Below, one piece after another: positions 8,420-16,662 of a stretch of 64,000 nucleotides of DNA; position 1 is the stretch's first letter; each line of letters opens with the position of its first letter. The notes below the pieces were generated by a model, which ran no database searches, was not told the DNA's origin, and was given only the letters and a program-made list of their open reading frames with translations. Source of the stretch: Legionella worsleiensis (GTDB lineage Bacteria > Pseudomonadota > Gammaproteobacteria > Legionellales > Legionellaceae); NCBI RefSeq assembly GCF_001467535.1, contig NZ_LNZC01000005.1:59430-123429 (forward strand), given 5' to 3'. Both the position numbers and the translations under genes were made by a program.

Positions 8420-9499
8420 TTATAATTTTTTACCAACTAATAACCTTTTATAAAAAAAACTACGATCCTGATGAAGACAATCCACCCCATCCTTAACTTG
8501 CCACTCAAGTTGATTACCACCTAAAGAAGGAATATCTAATGTGGAATTTAATTGACGGAGGATCAACATTCCTCCAGAATTTAATTTATCTACAACTGCG
8601 CACAACATTTCTTTTGCTTCATGAGGATTTAACCAGTCAAGAGCATTCGATAAATGAATAAAGTCATAAGAGTCATTCATCGTATTTAATGTTTCAGAGA
8701 GCGTATGATTTAGAAATTTTACCTTCTTAAAAATACTTTGTTTCGGTTTTGTTAGCCATTCATAGGGTCTGTGAATAAATTGACCTAATAGTAATTGACT
8801 TAAAAAAGGATTATTTTTTGCACTCGGACAATTTAATGCGCTGATGGTTTGGCAGAAAAAATGCTCCCAAAATTGCATTGCTGGATTTTGTGTAGCGTCC
8901 TTCCCATATAAAGCGACAAGGTTATCAAGAGTCATTACTTTTTTGAACGACTCCCTCAATACTTCTTTTAGATGTTCTGATATGGTATTTCCAGAATTAG
9001 AAAGAATAGCTCTGATTTCAGGTTCAAAATGGCGAATTTCAAGCTGTAACTGCCTAAATAAATATTCGTAACGACCACAATAATCCAAGCCAGATTCAGC
9101 AACCTTATCCAAATCGCCTAGAGTATCTTCAGGGTAACCCAATAGATGCAAACGAAGAGCAATCCAGGCACGGCGGTCTTGCACAGACATCTTTTGGTGA
9201 CCAAGAATAGAGAGCCTCTCCTCAATCGAGCAATGTTCCAACAAATGCAATTTAAGTTGTGCTAAAGCAAGCTGAGATAAATTAGGATCAACCACAGTAA
9301 GTTCACTTATTAAAGGATGCGTTGCCAAAAGAGCCGCTGTGCAACCGCCTGAGGCGATCATAAGCACTTTCGTTTGTGGTCTGTTCATATGATCAATCAC
9401 CTGAACATCTAATAAGGGATCTTCTCTTACCTGTGCAAAACCAACTGGAAACTGAGTTGCTGTCTTAACCCAGTAAGCAACTTGCTCGGACTTTTTCAT
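8420..9499 (-). CDS. BtaA-like (DUF3419) SAM-dependent 3-amino-3-carboxypropyl transferase
   Basis: The protein (359 residues) opens with FAQVREDPLLD and then VLMIASGGCTAALLATHP, followed by LTVVDPNLSQLALAQLKL. This SGGC...D.N..Q..L..LK pattern is the SAM-binding signature of the BtaA/DUF3419 family, which moves the 3-amino-3-carboxypropyl group of SAM onto an acceptor; BtaA itself makes diacylglyceryl-homoserine lipids. A second motif (YDFIHLSNALDWL, then GGMLILRQLN) is the usual C-terminal part. It is somewhat shorter than BtaA (about 400), and no BtaB-type N-methyltransferase is adjacent, so the acceptor may not be a lipid. The TTG at 9502 is in frame, but ATG 9499 with AAGGA upstream is preferred. 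Confidence 0.75.
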   Translation of the reverse strand: MKKSEQVAYWVKTATQFPVGFAQVREDPLLDVQVIDHMNRPQTKVLMIASGGCTAALLATHPLISELTVVDPNLSQLALAQLKLHLLEHCSIEERLSILGHQKMSVQDRRAWIALRLHLLGYPEDTLGDLDKVAESGLDYCGRYEYLFRQLQLEIRHFEPEIRAILSNSGNTISEHLKEVLRESFKKVMTLDNLVALYGKDATQNPAMQFWEHFFCQTISALNCPSAKNNPFLSQLLLGQFIHRPYEWLTKPKQSIFKKVKFLNHTLSETLNTMNDSYDFIHLSNALDWLNPHEAKEMLCAVVDKLNSGGMLILRQLNSTLDIPSLGGNQLEWQVKDGVDCLHQDRSFFYKRLLVGKKL

Positions 9500-9640
9500 C
9501 AAGTGATATCCTTAAATTTTCTAGTGAAAAAATGCAAGGATAACGAAATTAAGAGATATAGCAATATGATTAATAAAATTAAAGTCTGACCAATAAAAAT
9601 CTTGTGGTATTGATTTATTTTTAAAGTATTTAAACCTGAT

Positions 9641-11059
9641 TTAGCAACAACTTATAAATCTGGATATTTTTTCAAGCAAATGTTCCACATGCACCATATG
9701 AGTCCGAAAATTTAAAATACAGGCACGTATCCAAATAGTTTCCCCGAGTCGTGTTGAACTGACATTAATAAGGCCATCTTCTGTAATAGATGCAAGTAAT
9801 TTTTCAGTTTCCAGATTATAAGCAAGACGAAAAGCGACTACAGATAACCGAGGTTTTGCAAATATAATTACACCATCCAGTAATTCTAATTGCTGATGCA
9901 ACCAGCACGCCAGCAAGTGCTTTTCTAGCAATGCACTTTTAAAACACTCAATTCCCAGCAGATCTAAACTCAAACTTATACGGGGCGCACGATTATGGCG
10001 AGTCATTTCAAGTGAATAATCAACTGGAGAGCGAGTTTCAATTGCTTCTTTTGTATCAGGCCTTGAAAGATATTCAGCATCTTCATGAAAGGCACTTTTT
10101 AGAAAACGTTGCTTTTTTACTAAGGCCACACCAACACCGTATGCCAGGAACATGCCTTTGTGAGGATCAACAACAATAGAGTCAGCGTTTTCAATTCCTT
10201 TAAGTGTTTTTTTGCCCACTTCGGTTAGTACAAACATTCCTCCATAAGCTGCATCTACATGCATCCAGACTTTATGTTTATCAGCAATCTCAGAAATAGA
10301 CTCAAGAGGATCTACAGAACCCGTATTCGTAGTTCCAGCAGAGGTAATTATAAGAAAAGGATGAAGACCTTGGTCTAAATGAGTTTGAATGGAGGCATCA
10401 AGATCTTCTGAGTCCATTGATAAATCATTACACGTACGAACAAAATGAATGTGAGCGTGATGCAACCCCATAACTTTAAGTGAGCGACGAATCGCAAAAT
10501 GAGCTTGATTTGTCATGTAGATAACAAGATTATTTATGTCTATTTGTTCTACAGATTCTCGAGCAGCCAAAAGACAAGTCAAGGTTGCATGAGTTCCTCC
10601 GCTTGTTAAGCAACCCCATGCATCACCACCCATCTCGAACAAATCACAAAACCACTTAATAACCTTGTTTTCACTCTCTGTATTTCCTGGTGCTCCGAAA
10701 TGTAACCCTGTATAACGATTGGTCACACTAATAACAAAATCAGCCAGTGCACTGGTTAGTACGCCTCCTCCCGGTACATAGCCCATAAAGTTACCGCTTG
10801 CCGTTTCTATACCCCTATCAAGCTGGGTAGCAATTAGACGTTGTAATGGGGTTAAGGGCTCATGAAAAGTGGTTTTTAACTCACTTAAGATGGAATTTGC
10901 AGAAAGCTCTGGCATCGCAGGAGCGTTTCCGACTTGATTGATGAAAGGCACAAGATAATTTAACGCCTCCTGGCAATACTCATAAAATTCCTCTCCAGAA
11001 ATTTCAAGAGACGATGTTTCGAACTGTAGCTGGGAAATGTGATCCGAGAGATTTTCCAA
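9641..11059 (-). CDS. PLP-dependent group II amino-acid decarboxylase
   Basis: The 472-residue protein is a fold-type I pyridoxal-phosphate decarboxylase of the aromatic-amino-acid/glutamate/diaminobutyrate group. Visible motifs are the TSGGTHATLTCLLAAR cofactor-binding turn, HVDAAYGG with the Asp that contacts the pyridine nitrogen, and VDPHKGMF with the Schiff-base lysine. The substrate cannot be told from sequence. The start is a TTG at 11059, since no in-frame ATG is nearby and GGA lies just upstream. It is the first gene of a minus-strand run followed by the BtaA-like transferase (141 bases on) and the diiron oxidase, which suggests a small-molecule pathway rather than simple amine catabolism. 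Confidence 0.85.
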   Translation of the reverse strand: MENLSDHISQLQFETSSLEISGEEFYEYCQEALNYLVPFINQVGNAPAMPELSANSILSELKTTFHEPLTPLQRLIATQLDRGIETASGNFMGYVPGGGVLTSALADFVISVTNRYTGLHFGAPGNTESENKVIKWFCDLFEMGGDAWGCLTSGGTHATLTCLLAARESVEQIDINNLVIYMTNQAHFAIRRSLKVMGLHHAHIHFVRTCNDLSMDSEDLDASIQTHLDQGLHPFLIITSAGTTNTGSVDPLESISEIADKHKVWMHVDAAYGGMFVLTEVGKKTLKGIENADSIVVDPHKGMFLAYGVGVALVKKQRFLKSAFHEDAEYLSRPDTKEAIETRSPVDYSLEMTRHNRAPRISLSLDLLGIECFKSALLEKHLLACWLHQQLELLDGVIIFAKPRLSVVAFRLAYNLETEKLLASITEDGLINVSSTRLGETIWIRACILNFRTHMVHVEHLLEKISRFISCC

Positions 11060-11242
11060 GTTTAATCCATGTCTTTAAAGCTTTTAAAAATTGATACATT
11101 AAATTCGAAACAGCAGCAAGGGAATAGCCAAAAGTTAACATAATTGCAACTTAAATTGACGATATTTCCCTGTGCCTTAACAATCATCAGTCGAATTGCA
11201 CGATAAAAAACTGCCTAAGGTTATGAAACAGACTCGCCGAAC

Positions 11243-11989
11243 TTAGGGTCCTCGAGGTCTGAATTCCAATTCAGGTGCATCTGAAAGATAATTTTTTAAC
11301 GAGGTTTCAGGATTATTGTTCAGGGCTTTAAACCCTGCCTTATCAAGAATTTGGTCTCCCTTTTTAAATTGGGAATTAGTCTCATCAGTTGGCTTATAAC
11401 CACAGTTATCTAACCAAGCGACCACACCATGTTTGAATAAATTATCAAGTAGTTGACTGGTCTTAGTGCCGTTATCTGAACGAGTTAGAGGCTCGATGGC
11501 TAATTGTCCTTGCTCGTTTACACTCACTAAATGTTCCAGTGCAGGCAAATCAGCCTCAGGATCGGAACGGAATATATTATTCAGTACTTCTGAACCCTGT
11601 GCTAACGCATCGGATAACTTGTATAAGGCTGGGGCTGCAATCGTTTCATGGATGGATTGATCAATGGCTTTTGCCAAGTGACCATAAATATTCCACAATT
11701 TCATCATGGCTGATCGCCAGTCGTTATAGGCGTTAACATCAGCATTAAGCGCTCTTTCAGCTTCGTTTATTACTATATCCATGAGAGTTGACTCTCTACC
11801 GGTATGCGGGTCTATCACTTTGGATTCTTTAGCGAGGAGATCCATTTCTTGAGCACGCACATCAGCTCTGGTTCTGTGGCGCTCCATGAGTTCTTGATTT
11901 TTTACTTCTTCTTGACGAATTTTGACAAGTTCTTCGCGCATTTTTTCGACTATTTGTTTATCAAGCTTATTTTTATCTTCTGTTGACAT
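11243..11989 (-). CDS. Orphan cytoplasmic protein downstream of lpxH, possible effector
   Basis: I do not recognise this 248-residue protein. ATG 11989 is chosen because it has AGGAG nine bases upstream; the frame is open further but without a site. The N-terminal 65 residues (MSTEDKNKLDKQIVEKMREE and following) are highly charged and probably coiled-coil. The middle (ERALNADVNAYNDWRSAMMK) is helical, and there is no membrane segment or signal peptide. Its start overlaps the lpxH stop by 17 bases, so it is likely translated from the lpxH message. An effector role is possible but unsupported beyond composition. Confidence 0.6.
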   Translation of the reverse strand: MSTEDKNKLDKQIVEKMREELVKIRQEEVKNQELMERHRTRADVRAQEMDLLAKESKVIDPHTGRESTLMDIVINEAERALNADVNAYNDWRSAMMKLWNIYGHLAKAIDQSIHETIAAPALYKLSDALAQGSEVLNNIFRSDPEADLPALEHLVSVNEQGQLAIEPLTRSDNGTKTSQLLDNLFKHGVVAWLDNCGYKPTDETNSQFKKGDQILDKAGFKALNNNPETSLKNYLSDAPELEFRPRGP

Positions 11990-12728
11990 TACGGTTCTCC
12001 TCTTGCAATAAGGGATGAATAAAATAGATGCCTTTTGTTCTATCATAACACAATACTTCAGGACTGTCATCCCAATCGCTCAAAACATAACGCTGCAAAC
12101 ACTGGTGTTCATGGAAATATTGAGTGAGTCCTGGCTTATGAGTATGCCCATGAATCAACTGACGTACCTGATGATGCGTCATATCCTTGATAACCGACTC
12201 ACCAACGACATCCATCTTATCCAGAAATTGAGTGTTTTTACTGGAGCTTATAGAGCGGACTTTATTTACAATGCGCTTTCTGAAAGCAAGGGAAAGACTC
12301 AAAAAAAGCCAGACAAAAAGGCGATTACGGGTAAATAACCGCAACCTTTGATGCCCCCTATCCCTGGTGCAGTACCCATCGCCATGAACAAGTAATACCC
12401 TCTCATTGCCCAATTCGATTACGGTAGGCTCCCGAATAACAGTCCATCCGGCTAATTTGGCAAATTGTTTTCCCAACAGAAAATCTCGATTTCCGCACAT
12501 AAAATACAGTGCAATACCCTTTTGAGTCAGTTCAAACAATTGACTGGCTATCCCTCTGCTCCAATCGTCAATGGAATCATCTCCAGCCCACGCATGAAAA
12601 AAATCGCCAAGAATGTATATTTTCTTTACTGAAACCTGCGCCCACTCAAGAAATTGAGAAAAGCGCTGGTGAATGGACGAATTTTCAGGATGTAAATGCA
12701 GATCAGAGATAAATACAGCATCAATCAT
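11973..12728 (-). CDS. lpxH: UDP-2,3-diacylglucosamine diphosphatase LpxH
   Basis: LpxH hydrolyses UDP-2,3-diacylglucosamine to lipid X and UMP, the fourth step of lipid A synthesis, at the inner membrane. The calcineurin-like metallophosphatase motifs are all present: FISDLHLHPE, GDFFHAW, CGNRDFLLG, VHGDGYC and HGHTHKPG. The length (251 residues) is normal. ATG 12728 gives the family start MIDAVFISDLHL and overlaps the minC stop in an ATGA arrangement, so the genes are translationally coupled. Confidence 0.95.
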   Translation of the reverse strand: MIDAVFISDLHLHPENSSIHQRFSQFLEWAQVSVKKIYILGDFFHAWAGDDSIDDWSRGIASQLFELTQKGIALYFMCGNRDFLLGKQFAKLAGWTVIREPTVIELGNERVLLVHGDGYCTRDRGHQRLRLFTRNRLFVWLFLSLSLAFRKRIVNKVRSISSSKNTQFLDKMDVVGESVIKDMTHHQVRQLIHGHTHKPGLTQYFHEHQCLQRYVLSDWDDSPEVLCYDRTKGIYFIHPLLQEENRNVNRR

Positions 12729-13420
12729 AGGGGCTCTATCACAATGTGTTGGTTGGATAAGTATATCTGACAAGGCCCATTAACCGGCTCTATGGCATCA
12801 CTCAGGCGATAAAACCCGGCAATAGATACAAGCTCGGCCTCTAGTGATTGACAAAAGATCCGTGCCTCAACATCACCAGATAAACCTGCCAATGCTCGCC
12901 CTCGCAATGCTCCGTAAACGTGGATATTTCCATCGGATAACAACTCAGCTCCATGACTGACTGAGGAGGCAATGATCAGATCAGCGCCTTTGGCTACAAC
13001 TTGTTGTCCGGAGCGAACAGGAGTGGTTAATAATTTACTTTTAGTCATTCCAGCAGAAAGGGGTTCGGCAGATTGTTCCTTTAGTGATTTATCCTGGGTG
13101 GCTGAGGCATTTAAAACGGCCAAACCATTACACTGCGCCAGGGTATCCTGCAAAGGATTGCCGCCCTGAATTGCTACAGGAATCATGCCATAGTCTCGAG
13201 CAATTTGCAGCAAAACATTTAGATCAAATTCCAACTGATTGACCAAAGATAGGTCAAAAACAACTGGCGTTTTTTCAAATAATTTTGGTGCTTTAACCAC
13301 GGTTTCTGCAAATTGATGAGAAAAAATCTCACTGTTGGTATTCGTTACTTGCAAGACGGTTAGGGTATAAAGTCTTCCTTTTAGTTTAAATCCTTGAGTT
13401 TTAGTTATATTTTCACTCAT
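12725..13420 (-). CDS. minC: Septum site-determining protein MinC
   Basis: MinC inhibits FtsZ polymerisation away from mid-cell and is positioned by MinD. The N-terminal domain (FKLKGRLYTLTVLQV) and the C-terminal beta-helix domain (GNIHVYGALRGRALAGLSGD) are both clear. ATG 13420 matches the usual family start (MSENITKT); ATG 13435 is also in frame. minD and minE are not nearby in this window, so minC is separated from its partners and paired instead with lpxH. Confidence 0.92.
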   Translation of the reverse strand: MSENITKTQGFKLKGRLYTLTVLQVTNTNSEIFSHQFAETVVKAPKLFEKTPVVFDLSLVNQLEFDLNVLLQIARDYGMIPVAIQGGNPLQDTLAQCNGLAVLNASATQDKSLKEQSAEPLSAGMTKSKLLTTPVRSGQQVVAKGADLIIASSVSHGAELLSDGNIHVYGALRGRALAGLSGDVEARIFCQSLEAELVSIAGFYRLSDAIEPVNGPCQIYLSNQHIVIEPL

Positions 13421-13491
13421 GTCCAAGATATCCATAACTGATATTTTTGTTTATACTAACATGTGGGAACCAATAACAGAAGGATATCAAA

Positions 13492-15201
13492 GTGGATAAA
13501 CGATGGTTTGAACAATATCAAAATGGCGTGCCACATGAAATCGACCCCAGTCAATATTTATCCCTAATATCTTTATTCAAGGAATCATGTAGCCATAATG
13601 CCAATAAAATAGCATACACTAATATGGGCAGCGAGATTACCTATGCGCAACTGGACAAGTTGACTCGTGATTTTGCGGCATATCTGCAACAATTGGGCAT
13701 GCCCAAGGGATCACGTGTAGCCATCATGATGCCTAACGTGCTTCAATATCCCGTAGCATTGTTCGGGATACTGCGGGCAGGATTTGTCGTGGTCAATACC
13801 AATCCGCTTTACACAACGGATGAAGTAACTCAACAAATGAATGATTCAGGAACCGAGGCTATAATTGTGCTTGCAAATTTTGCCAGCACCGTGGAAAAAG
13901 CCTTGCCATCAATCAAGTCAATCAAACATGTGATTGTTACCCAGATAGGCGACCTCTTTCCACCAGTGAAACGGTTCATTGTAAATTTTGTAGTAAAACA
14001 CATTAAAAAACTGGTTCCAACTTATTCAATACCCCATGCAGTTGCATTTAACTATACATTGCTTGAAGGGAAACAAGCCACCCTGCATCATGTTGATTTA
14101 ACTCATGATGATATTGCATTTTTACAATATACAGGCGGAACAACAGGAGTATCCAAAGGGGCAATACTCACTCATGGAAATATGATAGCTAACGTCATGC
14201 AAGCTCATTCCTGGATAGCTCCCCTGGGTATATCAAACGAGGATATCATCGTTACAGCCCTTCCTCTTTATCATATTTTTTCACTTACTGCGAACTGTTT
14301 GACCTTCATGATGTTCGGAGCTAAAAACATACTGATTACCAATCCCAGGGATTTAAACCATTTTATTAATGAAATTAAAAACTCAGGGTTTACTGCATTT
14401 ACCGGTGTCAACACCTTATATAACGCTATTCTCAATCATCCCAGGTTTAATGAAATTGATTTTAGTAAGCTCAAACTGGGATTATCCGGTGGCATGGCGC
14501 TCCAAAAAAGCGTTTCGATGCGTTGGGCAGAGATGACTAAATCCCGTGTTTTAGAGGCCTACGGCCTAACAGAAACAAGCCCCGCTGCAACAATGAACCC
14601 TATGTATCTTGAAGGTTATAACGGCAGTATCGGTTTGCCTTTGCCCTCAACGGATGTATCCATCCGTGACGATAATGAAAAAGAAGTTCCCATTGGTCAA
14701 AGCGGTGAATTGTGCATCAAGGGTCCACAAGTTATGGCGGGATATTGGAAACGACCCGATGAAACTGCTCTGGTGTTTACCAAAGATGGATTTTTAAAAA
14801 CCGGGGATATTGCCAGGATGGATGAAGAAGGCTACGTCTATCTCGTGGATCGCAAGAAAGACATGATCATCGTCTCTGGTTTTAATGTTTATCCAAATGA
14901 AATTGAGCAAGTCATAGGAATGCACCCAGGTGTATTGGAAGTTGGAGTTGTAGGTGTTATTGACGAAGAGTCAGGGGAACGAGTAAAGGCGTGCATTGTG
15001 AAACGAGATCCTAAAGTGACAGCAGAACAAATCATCGCCCATTGCAGAGAGCATTTAACCGCTTATAAAGTTCCCAAGATAGTCGAATTTTATGATGAAT
15101 TGCCTAAAACAAACGTAGGGAAAATATTACGAAGAGCATTAAAAAATTCGGCAACTCATAATGATTTGGCGCAAAATGAGGAGCATGCAGAAACCACATA
15201 A
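13492..15201 (+). CDS. fadD: Long-chain fatty acid-CoA ligase FadD
   Basis: This 569-residue acyl-CoA synthetase activates fatty acids through an acyl-AMP intermediate at the inner membrane. The AMP-binding loop YTGGTTGVSKGA, the YGLTETSP motif, the LKTGDIA motif and the C-terminal lysine region (LPKTNVGKILRRAL) are all present. The start is GTG 13492, with AGAAGGATATC just upstream and no better ATG. It is transcribed alone, divergent from minC, and is followed by a strong stem-loop. Confidence 0.95.
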   Translation: MDKRWFEQYQNGVPHEIDPSQYLSLISLFKESCSHNANKIAYTNMGSEITYAQLDKLTRDFAAYLQQLGMPKGSRVAIMMPNVLQYPVALFGILRAGFVVVNTNPLYTTDEVTQQMNDSGTEAIIVLANFASTVEKALPSIKSIKHVIVTQIGDLFPPVKRFIVNFVVKHIKKLVPTYSIPHAVAFNYTLLEGKQATLHHVDLTHDDIAFLQYTGGTTGVSKGAILTHGNMIANVMQAHSWIAPLGISNEDIIVTALPLYHIFSLTANCLTFMMFGAKNILITNPRDLNHFINEIKNSGFTAFTGVNTLYNAILNHPRFNEIDFSKLKLGLSGGMALQKSVSMRWAEMTKSRVLEAYGLTETSPAATMNPMYLEGYNGSIGLPLPSTDVSIRDDNEKEVPIGQSGELCIKGPQVMAGYWKRPDETALVFTKDGFLKTGDIARMDEEGYVYLVDRKKDMIIVSGFNVYPNEIEQVIGMHPGVLEVGVVGVIDEESGERVKACIVKRDPKVTAEQIIAHCREHLTAYKVPKIVEFYDELPKTNVGKILRRALKNSATHNDLAQNEEHAETT

Positions 15202-15225
15202 ACGCCAGTTGTATTGGCTATTGTT

Positions 15226-15258
15226 GATTAATCGGGATTAGATAAGTCCCGATTAATC
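15226..15258. terminator. Stem-loop after fadD
   Basis: A perfect 12-base inverted repeat (GATTAATCGGGA / TCCCGATTAATC) encloses a 9-base loop, 25 bases after the fadD stop. It lacks a long T run, so it may act as a transcript 3' end or attenuating structure rather than a textbook intrinsic terminator. It also lies before the convergent binding-protein gene. Confidence 0.6.
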
Positions 15259-15344
15259 CAAGATGTGCCTCTCTCGTCTACGTGAATAGCCCCTTGTGAG
15301 GCATCCAGCAGGTACCCAAGTAAAAAAAGCTAAGTCAACATCCT

Positions 15345-16082
15345 CTAATTTGCATTATTCCAGCCAAAATACTTGGAATAAAGACCAATAAAAGTACCGT
15401 CTTCTCCCATTTGTAAAATAATGTCGTTTATCCGTTTAACTAACCCGGCATTTTTATACTGGGTCATAACAGCATACCCCTCGCCTACGGGAATTTTGTT
15501 GCCAATTAATTTATAAATACCTGGATTAGTTGCAATCCAATATTTCGCTGCTTCATAATCTAAAACAAAGGCGTCGATTTCTTTATTCTGCAGGCCAACA
15601 AAAATATCAACGATGAGCGGATAATATACGATAGTATTATTTCTGGATTCAGCAAGAACTTGACTGCCATATGGTGTGCCTTTTCTTACGCCAATTTTTT
15701 TTCCGTAGAGATCATCCGGGTTGTTAATGCTGGCATTCTTGCTGGACGTTATGTATTGCGAATAGCTTTCCAAATAAGGAAGACTGAACAAGTACTGTTC
15801 TTGTCGTGGTTTAGTTATAATCATAGAAGCAATAATTAGGTCAACCTCATTCCGGTCAATTGCGCCAAACAACTCATTAAAGGTATAGGCTTTAAATTTA
15901 CAAGTAGCTTTGAGTCGTTTGCATATAATCGTCATCAAATCAATATCGTAACCAAAATATGAAGCGTCATGACTCGCCCAAGTCTCGAATGGTGGATTAA
16001 ATTTTGAAGAGCCTATGGTCAAAGTTTGGGTGTGACCGTATGTTGAAAAGATACAGAGTAAAAATAATACGCATGTTTTCAT
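15345..16082 (-). CDS. Periplasmic amino-acid-binding protein (SBP family 3)
   Basis: The 245-residue protein has a signal peptide (about 19 residues, ending at GHTQT) followed by a family 3 solute-binding fold: FGYDIDLMTIICKRL, VDLIIASMIITKPRQ and GKKIGVRKGTPYG. The ASMIITKPRQ segment resembles the ligand-binding loop of arginine/lysine-binding proteins such as ArtJ, so a basic amino acid is plausible. No permease or ATPase gene is adjacent, so it works with a transporter encoded elsewhere or acts as a lone sensor or scavenger. Confidence 0.85.
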   Translation of the reverse strand: MKTCVLFLLCIFSTYGHTQTLTIGSSKFNPPFETWASHDASYFGYDIDLMTIICKRLKATCKFKAYTFNELFGAIDRNEVDLIIASMIITKPRQEQYLFSLPYLESYSQYITSSKNASINNPDDLYGKKIGVRKGTPYGSQVLAESRNNTIVYYPLIVDIFVGLQNKEIDAFVLDYEAAKYWIATNPGIYKLIGNKIPVGEGYAVMTQYKNAGLVKRINDIILQMGEDGTFIGLYSKYFGWNNAN

Positions 16083-16134
16083 AAGGGTTACCTTTGATAT
16101 TCTGTATTATTAACAGCATAAGCATGGTCTATTT

Positions 16135-16662
16135 TTATGGATTTGTACAATTTAAGGAATCCACCGCCAACTGTTTCATAATCCGTGCTGTTGCCCCCCA
16201 AATAAATTGATCTTGCGCAATAAATTCACAAGTGGTAAATTTTATTCCATATCGGTACACAATAATGTTACGATAATTGTGAACGGAGCGTACTAAGGGC
16301 ATTGGAACAGCGATAAGTTCTGCAACTTCAGCGGTATTAATGTTGAATGGTTCTCTCGATTCTATTTGCCCCAACCAAGGATGAATGACAATACCGGATA
16401 AAGTTCGCTCTTCGTTTAGCGCCCGGATTAACTGCACTCTTTCTCGGGATATTCCCAACTCTTCTTCAAGCTCTCTTAATGCGGTATCGGCGTAGGATTG
16501 ATCTTCTTCATCGCATAATCCACCAGGAAAACTGATTTCGCCAGGATGATTTTTTAATCCCTCACTGCGTTTTGTCAGAAGCAAGGAATCGGTAGAACTC
16601 TCGTACAAAACAAGTACCGCTGAATGAACACCCTCTTTGGTTAAAAAATTATTTAAGTCCAT
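16135..16662 (-). CDS. Nudix hydrolase, CoA pyrophosphatase type
   Basis: The Nudix box is intact (GGLCDEEDQSYADTALRE then LEEELGI), preceded by GEISFPGG. That upstream motif is typical of the CoA diphosphatase subgroup (NudL/YeaB), which cleaves CoA to 3',5'-ADP and phosphopantetheine. The length (175 residues) is normal. Its start overlaps the 3' end of pabB by 14 bases, so the two are coupled; the same pabB-nudL pairing is found in enterobacteria. Confidence 0.88.
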   Translation of the reverse strand: MDLNNFLTKEGVHSAVLVLYESSTDSLLLTKRSEGLKNHPGEISFPGGLCDEEDQSYADTALRELEEELGISRERVQLIRALNEERTLSGIVIHPWLGQIESREPFNINTAEVAELIAVPMPLVRSVHNYRNIIVYRYGIKFTTCEFIAQDQFIWGATARIMKQLAVDSLNCTNP

